64,000 nt of DNA from Trema orientale (taxonomy: Eukaryota; Streptophyta; Magnoliopsida; Rosales; Cannabaceae). The position numbers were made by a program, and so were the translations under genes. Shown here in pieces: positions 13,410 through 23,725 of the stretch (positions are counted from its first letter, which is position 1; each line of letters starts with the position of its first letter). The notes under the pieces are model-generated. The model saw only the letters and a program-made list of their open reading frames with translations, had not been told where the DNA came from and searched no databases. Where the stretch lies: positions 254,396 to 318,395 of the forward strand of contig JXTC01000329.1 in assembly GCA_002914845.1 (NCBI GenBank), given 5' to 3'.

Positions 13410-14200
13410 GGGGAAATTACACCATATACGGTGTTTGAGAAAAAAATTTTGAAAAATACGGTGGTTTTGTGTTTTTTAAGGTGCGGTACGGTTTTTATTA
13501 GAAAAATACCATTTTTTAAAATAGTAACTAGTTTCTGGTAACCAGTTTCTAGAAACTGATAACTAGTAACTAAAGATATTTATAACTGATATATAACTAG
13601 TAACCAGTAACCGTTTCCAGAAACTGGTAACTAGTAATTATTTTTAAAATGGTATTTTTCTAAATATTTTTTAAAAAGTGATATTTTCCTAATAAACACT
13701 GTATGAAAATTAGAAAAAAGTATGACTTCCGTATATTTGTAATTTTTTTTTTTCAGTTTTTGTAGGTATAAGTATTAGAAACCCTATTAGGGAAATTAGA
13801 AAATATACGGTATTTCTGAAAAAAAAATTAGAAAAATATGGTGCTTTTGTGTTTTTCACGGCGCGGTACCGTTTTTATTAGAAAAATACCGTTTTTTAAA
13901 AAATATTTATAAAAATACTATTTTTTAAAATAATAACTAATATCTAGTAACCAGTTTCCAGAGACTGGTAATTAGTAATCGAAGATATTTATAACTGGTA
14001 TATAACTGGTAACCAATTTTCAGTAACCAGTTTTCAGAAACCGGTAACTAGTAACTATTTTAAAAATGGTAATTTTCTAAATATTTTTAAAAAAATGATA
14101 TTTTCCTAATTAAAACCGTACAAAAATTAGAAAAAACCCTAACTTCCGTATTTTTGTAATTCTTTTCAGTTTTTGTAGGTATAAGTGTTAGAAACCCTAC
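13410..14200. repeat. Two tandem copies of a ~390-bp repeat
   Basis: Copy 1 is about 13410-13786 and copy 2 about 13787-14200. Both run from GGGAAATTA through a (C)GGTTTTTATTAGAAAAATACC segment, a cluster of short palindromic words (TAACTAGT, CCAGTTTC), to TTTTTGTAGGTATAAGT and AGAAACCCTA. A partial inverted copy is at about 10060-10390. Non-coding, probably transposon-derived. Confidence 0.6.
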
Positions 14201-14253
14201 ATGTAATGGTACAAGGCATGCAAATTCTGACCCACCCTATCTAAATATTAAAT

Positions 14254-14531
14254 GGACTTATAGAAATGTGACCAAAATTTAGGCCCAATTTCAGTAAATA
14301 TCCCTTTGTCAAATATTATAGCAAAATATCTAGTATATATATTTATATACCAAGTGTAAAATATTATATACCAAGTATAAAAAATTATATACCCAGTGCA
14401 TTTCAGTATAATAATTAAAATTAGTAGATTTGTGTATCTACCAAGTGTAAATATATATATACCTATAAAATTTCAAAAGTGAACATCTACTTAATCAAAA
14501 TTAAAATTTTGGTCATCCACCTAAATTTCTC
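14254..14531 (+). mobile_element. Copy D of the MULE-like MITE family, 278 bp
   Basis: It has imperfect inverted ends of about 85 bp. An exact 10-bp direct flank AATATTAAAT lies on both sides (14244-14253, 14532-14541), best read as a 9-10-bp target duplication of the Mutator type. It is highly similar to 60757-61046. The interior is made of short TATATACCAAGTGTAAAA-like repeats. Non-autonomous. Confidence 0.75.
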
Positions 14532-14899
14532 AATATTAAATAGAGAATCATTGATTCATATGCCTTGTATCATTTATAATAGTAAAAAACGTTCCGTTTG
14601 GGCCGAATTACCGTGGTGCATCGTCCCACATTGTGAAATTGACATCCCTTGATGACTCCAAGAGTCACTCGGCGGGTGATTCCAATGGTAATTATGATGA
14701 TGCACAAATTGTTTGTTTTTTTTTAATAAAAAAATTGAAAACGAATTTATCAAATCCATACTTTCAAACATTGATAAGATTAATGGGCTTTTGTTGGAAA
14801 TTATCTAGAGTAGTGGATTTCGTAGCTATTTCTTGTAACCGTGAAAAAAAACAAGTATGCTTTTGTTGAAAATTAATGGGCTTCAACTAATTCTTGAAG

Positions 14900-15150
14900 T
14901 GGAAATTAAAGAGTGTGCCATGTTTTTGCAATTCACTTTTATAAATGACAGTTAGTCTCCTTTTATAACTAAATGGTCGATTATATGTATTTTTATATCT
15001 GATATATTTACTTATGTAATAATTTTAATTTATATATTGAGTATATTAATTTTTATACCATGTATATTTGGTATATATACTGACATATCAGTCATTTTAC
15101 TACCGTAATTAAAAAAAGGATATTGCCCAAATTTTGGTCTTATTATTATA
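14900..15150 (-). mobile_element. Copy C of the MULE-like MITE family
   Basis: A degenerate inverted-orientation relative of copies D and E (words TTTTATAACTAAATGG, CAGTCATTTTACTACC, GCCCAAATTTTGG). The ends are approximate. Confidence 0.45.
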
Positions 15151-15374
15151 ACACTATTCTTGAAGTGGAAATGCTCCATTAAAAAAAAAGAAAAAAAAGA
15201 ACAGAAGAAAGAAGAAGAAGAAGACGAACAATGAGAATCCGACTTGGAAAAAGGAGAATTGCTTAAGATTTTATACATACAAGCTTATGCAAGATTGTTT
15301 TCTATTGTCAATTTTATTCCATCGAACATGATCCAACCTGTTGTGTGGTTTTTTGACCACCACAAATAGTTGAC

Positions 15375-16135
15375 NNNNNNNNNNNNNNNNNNNNNNNNNN
15401 NNNNNNNNNNNNNNNNNNNNNNNNNNNNNNNNNNNNNNNNNNNNNNNNNNNNNNNNNNNNNNNNNNNNNNNNNNNNNNNNNNNNNNNNNNNNNNNNNNNN
15501 NNNNNNNNNNNNNNNNNNNNNNNNNNNNNNNNNNNNNNNNNNNNNNNNNNNNNNNNNNNNNNNNNNNNNNNNNNNNNNNNNNNNNNNNNNNNNNNNNNNN
15601 NNNNNNNNNNNNNNNNNNNNNNNNNNNNNNNNNNNNNNNNNNNNNNNNNNNNNNNNNNNNNNNNNNNNNNNNNNNNNNNNNNNNNNNNNNNNNNNNNNNN
15701 NNNNNNNNNNNNNNNNNNNNNNNNNNNNNNNNNNNNNNNNNNNNNNNNNNNNNNNNNNNNNNNNNNNNNNNNNNNNNNNNNNNNNNNNNNNNNNNNNNNN
15801 NNNNNNNNNNNNNNNNNNNNNNNNNNNNNNNNNNNNNNNNNNNNNNNNNNNNNNNNNNNNNNNNNNNNNNNNNNNNNNNNNNNNNNNNNNNNNNNNNNNN
15901 NNNNNNNNNNNNNNNNNNNNNNNNNNNNNNNNNNNNNNNNNNNNNNNNNNNNNNNNNNNNNNNNNNNNNNNNNNNNNNNNNNNNNNNNNNNNNNNNNNNN
16001 NNNNNNNNNNNNNNNNNNNNNNNNNNNNNNNNNNNNNNNNNNNNNNNNNNNNNNNNNNNNNNNNNNNNNNNNNNNNNNNNNNNNNNNNNNNNNNNNNNNN
16101 NNNNNNNNNNNNNNNNNNNNNNNNNNNNNNNNNNN
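15375..16135. other. Assembly gap of 761 N
   Basis: All bases are N. From the length of the 3' LTR, about 450 of the missing bases should be the rest of the 5' LTR, followed by the primer-binding site and the start of the internal region. The true length may differ from 761. Apparent reading frames across it have no meaning. Confidence 0.99.
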
Positions 16136-17134
16136 CATGGAACTTTTGAAAAATAATAGAGTTTGCACCACTCAATTATTATTTTTCATAAGTGACCTAA
16201 CCCATCCTACTACTTAAACCTCGGTTTAAGTTATTGGATTCGAATCGCAATAGCGTACCGATCAGTCACTCAGTGATTGACTACTTGGTTAAATTATGTA
16301 TTAATATACGAGGTGATCTAATGATTCCTATTATTCAATTGAATAACGGACTATAGATCTATCCTATGGAACAGCTCAATTCTTATGGAGCAAAGCATCT
16401 TAAAGAAAGTGCGAGCTCAGCTAAAACGTATGCGACCCAAGGGTCAGGTATTATTTACATCTTTGTTTACTTTTAGTATTTTTTGGATTTTCTAACCTTT
16501 TGCAGGAAAATTCGAAATATTACACCTTTTAAAACTGCTAAGAAGCATAAAAGGAGTTCTTGTCATCTACGAGCTACTGTTCAATGACGTAGATGTCATC
16601 AACTATTTCTTCAGGGTAGCACACCTTGTTTTGTTTCTTGGCGACTTCATTAACCGCCTTCAGAATTTCAACATAAAAGCATCATGTCTAGATCGAGACT
16701 TTCAGATTAAGAAGCGTACATCTTCAATGCGAGCATTATCTCAAATTTATGGTTGAGAAAAGATCTTCTTTACAAGACTTTGTAGACTCTTCAATGCTCT
16801 ACTAGTAAACAGTCGCATACTTCACTTTTGCTCTTGCTATTGGAGAAGCGACGTTTTTTAGCGTACTAAGAGTTCGACCCTTATTAAACTCATAAAAGGT
16901 TAACCCATTTATATATGAGAGAGAGATTCAACAAGGGTATGGTCGCACTATGTGATGGCTGCTTTACACCTACCAAGTCAATCATCGACATCGACAAAGA
17001 AGAATCAAGAGAACTTACGACAAGTTCAGTTGAAGACTTGAGCAGGAACTATTGATCATAATGGCATGCGGTCAACTATATTGTCGAAGAAAGCTTTCAA
17101 CACGTCAAGGACGCATTAAAAGCTGGGGGGCTAT

Positions 17135-17619
17135 TGTTGTGTGGTTTTTTGACCACCACAAATAGTTGACCTGCCTAATCCCAAAAAAGGCAACTAGCTA
17201 ATTGAAGAGGAGATAATTACCCATTATTGTGTAGTCACCCAATCTCAATATTATATTATATTTTATTATGTAGTTTCCTATTCACAAAATTAGGAAACCT
17301 GAAGCCACCCTCACCTATATAAAGGGGGCTCAGTCTCATAATTTATCATCTCACAATATCACACAATATCTGATAGTTCTTCACAAAAACACTCCATTAC
17401 ATTCTGTAATTCTCTCTTGGTTCTCACCCTGAGACTAAGAGGAACTCTTGTAATTCTTCAGAAAATAGTGAAGAACAGTGGACGTAGGCCTATCTTTTTT
17501 GGGGCTGAACCACTATAAGATCCTTGTCCTTTTTATCTGCTTTGATTCATTATCTCTTTCACACACAAGCCACATCTCACAATTTCCTATATTCATTGTT
17601 GACAAAACCTCCGTCAACA
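17135..17619 (+). repeat. 3' LTR, 485 bp
   Basis: Bounded TG...CA. It carries a TATA box near 17316 followed by a transcript-like leader rich in CTCACAATATC and TTCTCTC. It lies directly after the polypurine tract and is followed by the CAACC target duplication. It shares its first 36 bases with the 5' LTR up to the N gap. Confidence 0.88.
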
Positions 17620-17719
17620 CAACCGTTAAAGGAAAAAAGTCACTATCCATAGGGCCAAAACAAGGGTTTACCGTAGAATTCACCATTTTGTTTCGAAAAG
17701 AGAATTCTCTAATATTATA

Positions 17720-18225
17720 TTTACAATGTTAACAAGATAAACAAAATTGAATGGACTATTTTCATATCTTTTTGCTTTCCAACAAGGAATACGGCTTCCG
17801 AATTCTAAATCATGGCCATTTTGCTAGGAAATTCTATTTCCTATATTAGGCCACATATTTTAACAATTGTATTAGGCCATATTATTCTTAAGCAGACCTA
17901 ATAAGTGATTTAATAAAGCTGGGTCAGGATATACAATTGGGTATGGATATCCTGTTAGTCACCCAGTTAGGTGTGATGGATACCCAACAAAGGACTATAT
18001 AAAGATAATATTATGGTTATGGTCCCCACCACCTTTTCACGTACGCTCATTCTCTCTGTAGCCTGCCATCAGTTACAGAGAATTCCATCTGCGTGTTTTA
18101 GGGATTAAGTTGTGTAGAAGACCAAACCCTCAGGCAATCATAGTCAATTTCTGTTGCTTCCGCCTTCGGTTCATCGTCCAGATTACAGTCATCTATCATG
18201 GACTCAGGTATACTCAATGAATCCC
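17720..18225 (+). mobile_element. Possible solo or partial Copia-type LTR
   Basis: A TATA-like ACTATATAAAG near 17995 is followed by a leader-like stretch with TTCTCTCTGTAGCCTGCC, CAAACCCTCAGGCAATC and GCTTCCGCCTTCGGTTCATC, of the kind found in plant Ty1/Copia LTR R-U5 regions. No partner LTR, clear ends or target duplication were found, so this rests on resemblance only. Confidence 0.35.
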
Positions 18226-18394
18226 TACCTATCAGTTTTACATGAATGACTAAATTGTATTAAATTATTTGGTAAAATATATGACTAAATTGTTGTACAA
18301 ATATAAAATGACCAAAATAAACATCATTTTACAATTATGCATATTTATAGAAAGAACTCATTAATATTTTTTACAATTATGCATATTTGTACAT

Positions 18395-18885
18395 ACTAAA
18401 CATATTAATACCTTTTTTTTTAAAAAAATAATACGAAAATAAACTCAACTAAATTAGTTACTCAATTAAATTTATTTTATTTTAATTTACTTTATTTTTA
18501 TCTGAATTTAAAATTTCAATAAAGAATCAAATTGGTTACTTTAAAATAACTAATATAGAGAGTATTTTAGTCAATTGTGATTTAAATATATTAATACTTT
18601 TTTTAAAAAAAATTGATATGAAAATAAACTAATTAAATATTTGGCATTTTTACTTTTAACTGAGTGTATTTTAGCTATTATGATTTATTCATTAAAAGAT
18701 AGTACAAATTCCTCCATAATCTAAAAGCCAAAGTTGCCTTAGATCAGTTCTGGCTTTTGGCTGTAGCTTTGTCAAAAATTATTGAACAATCTGATTTTTA
18801 TATTTTTACCAAACATTTTTTGACCTACAGATTATTCGAAAAATGATTATAGCTTGTTAAAAAGTTAAACCAAACTGATCCAGCA
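18395..18885. repeat. Dispersed repeat, inverted partner at 56.3 kb
   Basis: The reverse complement starts GGATCAGTTTGGTTTAAC and aligns over several hundred bases with 56310-56650, sharing AGCTATAATCATTTTTCG-like and AATCAGATTGTTCAATAA words. It lies about 0.4 kb upstream of the PWWP gene leader and is probably a DNA-transposon derivative. Confidence 0.5.
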
Positions 18886-19019
18886 GAAGTCAGAATAATA
18901 AAAAAAAATTAAAAAAAATCTAAAGCATATCGAATAAAATAAGAAATGCCACGTCATCAAACAAACTGAAAAATTTGTACAAAGTAAAGACGTGTTTTAG
19001 TACCATTCGAGGATTCACA

Positions 19020-19513
19020 ACTCAACTCTCACGATCAAACCCACTCTAGATTTCCTCAAGTGAAACTAAGCTAAGCTATGCTTTGCTTTGCTGCAACTGC
19101 TGACCAATCACTGAAAAGTGAAAATAAGAAAGAGGACAAGGACGCATTATATTCGGACTCTTTCAATATTTATTTATATTATTATATATATTTCTTAATT
19201 TTATAAATTTTATTTTATTTCTGATCTCTTAAAGGGCACCTACCTTATGTTGTGCCCAAAAATACTTTTTCACTCTCTCTCCTCTTCTCTCTCTCTCTAA
19301 AACCCAAACCCTCAAGACTCAATTTTTGTAACTTCAGAAGATCTATCAAGGTACGGCCATGATCTTAATCTTATCACTTCCCTTGTTTCTGTCTCAATTT
19401 TTGTTTGTTCAGTTTATTGATTGGTTTGCGTAGTTTTATATGAGTTAAAATTAGGGTTTATCAGAGATTGAAGAATTTGAGTGTTATTCTTTTTTATTTT
19501 CTTTTAGTAAAAA
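19020..19513 (+). promoter_or_regulatory. Promoter, leader and leader intron of the PWWP gene
   Basis: A CT-rich leader (about 19270-19300) precedes AAACCCAAACCCTC. A likely 5'UTR intron starts at the donor AAG|GTACGG near 19351 and ends at the acceptor TTTTAG, just 8 bases before the ATG. The transcription start is not defined. Confidence 0.5.
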
Positions 19514-22500
19514 ATGGCTTTTTTTTTTGATGGTTTTGAAAAATACCCAGATAAAGATTTAATGGATGAAACCAAGGAGAAGGATAGGGATATCCCGGTG
19601 GGTAGTGTTTCAGGGTCTACAGTGACTGAGAGTGAGCACGTAGCTGGTGAAACCCTAGTCGGTTCTGGTCAGGTTCAGGGGCAGATTGAGGGGTCATTTA
19701 ATGAGGGGTTGGAGGGTCATGAGTCTTGTCATGGGGATGACATAATGGTGGAGGTGTTGGGTTCGGATGTTTATGTTGGCGGGGTTTGTACTAGTGGGAG
19801 TGGGGAGAATTTGGATGATGAGAATGGTGGCGGTGCGATTATGGACTTTGAGGTGGTTTCGGAGAGACCCGTTAACCCCATTGTCGGAGATGGTGGCGCA
19901 GTTGATGGATCGGATTCGCAGGGTGATGCTGGTGTTCCGGGTGGAGAGGCTTTCAATCAGGGAACTGCGACTGAAAATGAGGGTGTGACGAGGGAGGTGA
20001 GCTCGGGAGGAGTTGTAGCAGAGGGTACAGATCGTGAAACCGAAGTCAATCATGTTGGGGATGTTGATATGGTTCCGAGGGAGGAGGGTGTTGAAGGAGA
20101 AATGCACAAGGTGGATGTAAGCACTGGTGGAGAAGCGGTTGCTGGTGGGAATGAAGCGCATGATGGTGTGAGTAAGCAGGAAGTAGAGGTTCGAGATGAA
20201 AAAGCTAGGGATCCCAGCACAGAAAATGAGGTAGAAGGTCCTTTGGTTGTGATGGAAAGTGTAGATTCGGAGAATGGAGTGGCTGTAGAGGCTGATGATA
20301 AAGTGGCTGGTGGTGCGGACGATGCACTTAATGATACAGATGAAGCGTTGAATTCAGGGATTGAAATAGTGAGTACAACAACTGTGGAAAATTCTAGTTT
20401 AGAAACTGAGGTTCATGAGGAAAAATCAGAGGCGACGGGTCATGAAGAGGGTTTAAATCCGAAAGTACTTGTAGACAAACCAAGCCATGATACTGGTGCT
20501 GGGGAAGTTGGAGGAGTGGACAAGGAAGTTCTTGTGAGTTCCAAAGTTGTAGTTCTGGAGAATGATGCTTTAGGTGAAAATTCACATTTGGTAGAAAAAG
20601 AGCAGGTGAAGATTGAGATAGGTGGTAGTAGCACCCAGAATCACATTAATGTGAGTCCAGATTCAGAGTCCTCACACCAACAGACTCTAGTAGTTGTCGA
20701 AAGTGAAGTTTCTGTAACAGAATCTAAGGTTGTTTCAGTTTCTCAACAAGATGGGAACTTGAATACTGAAGATTACTTTGACAACAATATGTCTTGCGAT
20801 ATCCAGATTGAGTCAAATGTGGAACAAGCAATGGAAATAGACGGACAAGCTAAGGATGCGGAACAGGTTGATTCTGATGGAGGACATAAAAAAGTTTTAG
20901 TTTCCAATACTGAAGTTCCAGGTCCAGCTGAACGCTTAAAGTCTGAAAAGAACTCGGAAAAGAGTGCAACCTGTGATGTTTCTCCAGTTTGTGCTAGTAC
21001 GGTACACGAGATACTAGTCGTAGAAAAAACTACTGATGCTCAGCGGCATAGTTTACATGCAGGGCAGGAAATAGAATCTGAAAAGCAGCATGAAACGTCT
21101 GAGAAAGTGGGTGGAGTAATTGAAAATGATGATCATGTATGGGCAGATGTGACAACCTTAGGTCAGCCCACTCTGGTTGTTCATGCTGAAGTTGTAACAC
21201 CCAGTGACAGTGTTCTTAACTCTGTTGATAAAGCTGTGCTACTGCTACCTTCAGGAAATGATAAGAACTCACAGACTGAAACCACGTGTAGCACAGAAAC
21301 GGAAAATAAAGTCACTGAGGATGCAAATATTGCTCCAATGGATACTGAGGAGGTTTCGATTTCTACAGCTGAAGTTCCAGGGCATTCAGATAATAATCAA
21401 AAGTTGAACAGTGAAGAGTGTTTGCAGGAAGGTGTGGCCACTGATTGTGGTATGTCTGATAGAGATTTTGTAGATGAGGTAGATGTTAAAGAACAAGTCA
21501 CCATTGCTGATGACTTTGGTCTACACAGAGAGCAGGATTTGGCAGCGGTCAAAGAAGTCGAGGATACTGAACAGCCAAACATCGGCGAGGAGAATATCGC
21601 TAAATGGCAATCTCTGGAGCCTGAAAGCTCATCAGTAGTGAACCAACCTAGTTATGAGCTACCGCTGGAAGATGAAGGTGTCTTTTCTGTGCCTAATTTA
21701 GTCTGGGGTAAAGTAAAGAGCCATCCATGGTGGCCAGGGCAGATATTTGATTTTACTGATGCATCAGAAAAGGCAATGAAACATCATAAAAGGGACTGCT
21801 TCTTGGTAGCATATTTTGGGGACAGAACATTTGCTTGGAACGAAGCTTCATCTTTAAAGCCCTTTCGGACACATTTCTCACAGATGGAGAAGCAGGGCAA
21901 TGCAGAGTCGTTTCAGAATGCTGTTGATAGTGCTTTGGAAGAAGTGTCAAGACGAGTAGAATTGGGCTTGGCATGTTCTTGTATACCAAAATATTCCCGT
22001 GACAACATTCAATTCCAGATAGTTGAAAATGCAGGGATCAGGCCAGAGTCAAGTAGAAGAGATGGAATGGATGAATCTGCTAGTGCTAGTTTCTTCCAAG
22101 CCAACAAGTTACTTGAATACGTAAAAGCATTAGCACAATTTCCATCGGTTGAGAGTAACCGTCTGGAAGTCGTAATAGCTAAGGCTCAGTTGCTGTCCTT
22201 CTGCCGTTTCAAGGGCTTTTGTAGCTTACCAGAATTTCAATTTTCTGAAGGATTGGTGGAAAATAACATTATTGGTTCACGATTTCAGGATAGCACACAT
22301 CCAGGTGAGGGGTTTGAGGATGCAAGTCCATTTCCTAAAGATGATGAACAGACTTCCTCTAGCCAGGAGATGTTGAAATTACAGAACAGCTCTTCTCATA
22401 AGCGGAAACATAATCTGAGAGGCGGTGCATATCCTAAATTAAAAGAAAAAAGCTTGTCAGAATTGATGGTTGATGGAATAGATTCACTAGATGAGGATAA

Positions 22501-23725
22501 TTGGTCGGGCAGGAGGCGGAATGGTGCAGATTACCATGGTGAGGACTTGACAACACAAGATGGAAGGAAAACTATTTCTGTTGCAAAAGTTTCTAATTCC
22601 TCAGCTTTTCCAAAGCAATCATTTAAGATTGGTGAATGTATTCGTAGAGTTGCTAGCCAGCTGACTGGGTCTCCACCTACCATTAAGATTGAGAGGGTCA
22701 AGGTAGATGGAAGTGGGGACAGACCCCGGGATGGTTATGATATTTCCTTCCAGAGCTCTGAGGATATCCAAAGAGGAAAGGTGGATGCCCATAGAGGAAG
22801 GGAGGATGCCCATAAAGGAAGGGAGGATGCCCATAAAGGAAGGGTGATTGATCCAGGAGAGTACTCATCATTAGATGAATTACTCTTGCAACTTCAGTTC
22901 ATTGCACAAGATCCCCTGAAGGAGTACAATTTCTCGAATGTCATTATTAACTTCTTCTCTGACTTTAGAAATTCAGTGATTGGAGGACAGTATTCTGGGA
23001 CTGAGCTTGCTTCCATGGACAAAGCCAGTGGTAAAAGGAAGAAAGGGCCTCCTGAAACTTTTGAATTTGACGATATGAATGACACCTATTGGACTGACAG
23101 AGTCATCCAAAATGGTACGGAAGAGCAACCACCCCGTAGAGGCAGGAAAAAAGATAACCAACTGGGTTCTGGCCAAGCGGAAAAACCGCATCAAGAAAGT
23201 CGTAGGACATACTCTAGGAAGCGATATTCTAATGGTGATAATGCTTTGACACCAGAGAAACCTGCTGGCTACGTCAGCGAGAATGCACCGGCAGAACTTA
23301 TAATGAACTTCTCTGAGGTGAAATGTATGCCATCAGAAACTAACCTCAACAAGATGTTTAGGCGCTTTGGACCACTGAAGGAAATGGAGACAGAAGTTGA
23401 TAGAGAGAGCAGTCGTGCCAGGGTAGTTTTTAAGAAGACTTCAGATGCAGAAGTTGCTTGCAGCAGTGCTGGAAAATTCAACATCTTTGGACCAACACCT
23501 GTAAATTACCAGTTGAGCTATGCTCCAACTCTTCCATTTAAAGCGTCTCCTGTTGTTACAACCCAGGATCATGAAATGCAACTTAATCTCTCTGCCCATG
23601 ACCACGAGATGCAACTTGATCTGTCCTCCCACGAACATGAGATGCAACTTGATCTGTCCACCCATGACCATGACATGCAACTTGACCTCTCCAGTCTATC
23701 CAATTTCGAAGTTAATCTGGTGTAG
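19514..23725 (+). CDS. PWWP-domain chromatin protein, 1403 aa, single coding exon
   Basis: Plant PWWP protein of the PDP type. Members in Arabidopsis bind histone-interacting WD40 proteins (FVE/MSI5) and affect Polycomb marking of flowering genes, so a nuclear chromatin role is likely. Residues 1 to about 715 are very acidic and low-complexity. The PWWP domain starts near 728 with VWGKVKSHPWWPGQ (V at 730, the four-residue core PWWP at 738-741) and continues with FLVAYFGDRTFAWNEA. A basic, Arg/Lys-rich middle follows. An EDAHKGR heptad repeat is at about 1083-1110. A C-terminal RRM-like fold spans about 1255-1337 (PAELIMNFSE to PVNYQLSY). Four 11-residue DHEMQLDLS repeats occupy 1352-1395. 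The start ATG follows the leader-intron acceptor. Family assignment is firm; the binding specificity is not known. Confidence 0.92.
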   Translation: MAFFFDGFEKYPDKDLMDETKEKDRDIPVGSVSGSTVTESEHVAGETLVGSGQVQGQIEGSFNEGLEGHESCHGDDIMVEVLGSDVYVGGVCTSGSGENLDDENGGGAIMDFEVVSERPVNPIVGDGGAVDGSDSQGDAGVPGGEAFNQGTATENEGVTREVSSGGVVAEGTDRETEVNHVGDVDMVPREEGVEGEMHKVDVSTGGEAVAGGNEAHDGVSKQEVEVRDEKARDPSTENEVEGPLVVMESVDSENGVAVEADDKVAGGADDALNDTDEALNSGIEIVSTTTVENSSLETEVHEEKSEATGHEEGLNPKVLVDKPSHDTGAGEVGGVDKEVLVSSKVVVLENDALGENSHLVEKEQVKIEIGGSSTQNHINVSPDSESSHQQTLVVVESEVSVTESKVVSVSQQDGNLNTEDYFDNNMSCDIQIESNVEQAMEIDGQAKDAEQVDSDGGHKKVLVSNTEVPGPAERLKSEKNSEKSATCDVSPVCASTVHEILVVEKTTDAQRHSLHAGQEIESEKQHETSEKVGGVIENDDHVWADVTTLGQPTLVVHAEVVTPSDSVLNSVDKAVLLLPSGNDKNSQTETTCSTETENKVTEDANIAPMDTEEVSISTAEVPGHSDNNQKLNSEECLQEGVATDCGMSDRDFVDEVDVKEQVTIADDFGLHREQDLAAVKEVEDTEQPNIGEENIAKWQSLEPESSSVVNQPSYELPLEDEGVFSVPNLVWGKVKSHPWWPGQIFDFTDASEKAMKHHKRDCFLVAYFGDRTFAWNEASSLKPFRTHFSQMEKQGNAESFQNAVDSALEEVSRRVELGLACSCIPKYSRDNIQFQIVENAGIRPESSRRDGMDESASASFFQANKLLEYVKALAQFPSVESNRLEVVIAKAQLLSFCRFKGFCSLPEFQFSEGLVENNIIGSRFQDSTHPGEGFEDASPFPKDDEQTSSSQEMLKLQNSSSHKRKHNLRGGAYPKLKEKSLSELMVDGIDSLDEDNWSGRRRNGADYHGEDLTTQDGRKTISVAKVSNSSAFPKQSFKIGECIRRVASQLTGSPPTIKIERVKVDGSGDRPRDGYDISFQSSEDIQRGKVDAHRGREDAHKGREDAHKGRVIDPGEYSSLDELLLQLQFIAQDPLKEYNFSNVIINFFSDFRNSVIGGQYSGTELASMDKASGKRKKGPPETFEFDDMNDTYWTDRVIQNGTEEQPPRRGRKKDNQLGSGQAEKPHQESRRTYSRKRYSNGDNALTPEKPAGYVSENAPAELIMNFSEVKCMPSETNLNKMFRRFGPLKEMETEVDRESSRARVVFKKTSDAEVACSSAGKFNIFGPTPVNYQLSYAPTLPFKASPVVTTQDHEMQLNLSAHDHEMQLDLSSHEHEMQLDLSTHDHDMQLDLSSLSNFEVNLV
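22760..22843 (+). repeat. 21-bp tandem repeat coding EDAHKGR
   Basis: Four in-frame 7-codon units inside the PWWP gene: EDIQRGK, VDAHRGR, EDAHKGR, EDAHKGR. The last two units are nearly identical in DNA, suggesting recent expansion. Length change here would keep the frame. Confidence 0.9.
23567..23698 (+). repeat. 33-bp tandem repeat coding DHEMQLDLS units
   Basis: Four in-frame 11-codon units at the C-terminus of the PWWP protein (cores DHEMQLNLS, DHEMQLDLS, EHEMQLDLS, DHDMQLDLS). DNA and protein are both strongly conserved between units. Their role is unknown. The spaced Leu pattern loosely recalls repression (EAR-like) motifs but does not match LxLxL. Confidence 0.9.

Larger units (their letters stand above)
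15339..17619. mobile_element. Non-autonomous LTR retrotransposon, partly in an assembly gap
   Basis: The 5' LTR begins TGTTGTGTGGTTTTTTGACC at 15339 and runs into the N gap after 36 bases. The complete 3' LTR is 17135-17619 (485 bp), begins identically and ends CGTCAACA. The flanks carry an exact 5-bp target duplication CAACC (15334-15338, 17620-17624). A polypurine tract AAAAGCTGGGGGG ends four bases before the 3' LTR. The known internal part (16136-17134) has no recognisable gag or pol frame, so it resembles a LARD/TRIM-type passenger. The 3' LTR holds a TATA box CTATATAAAGG near 17316. The primer-binding site is hidden in the gap. Confidence 0.88.

Noticed and set aside
15285-16175. Long open frames crossing the N gap on both strands
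   Set aside because: They are made almost entirely of undetermined bases and have no evidence value.
17478-17732. 84-residue frame over the 3' LTR end
   Set aside because: It spans the LTR terminus and target duplication; no coding meaning.
19694-20161. 155-residue frame on the minus strand within the PWWP gene
   Set aside because: It is an antisense shadow of the acidic coding region, with no family features; the plus-strand frame carries the clear domains.
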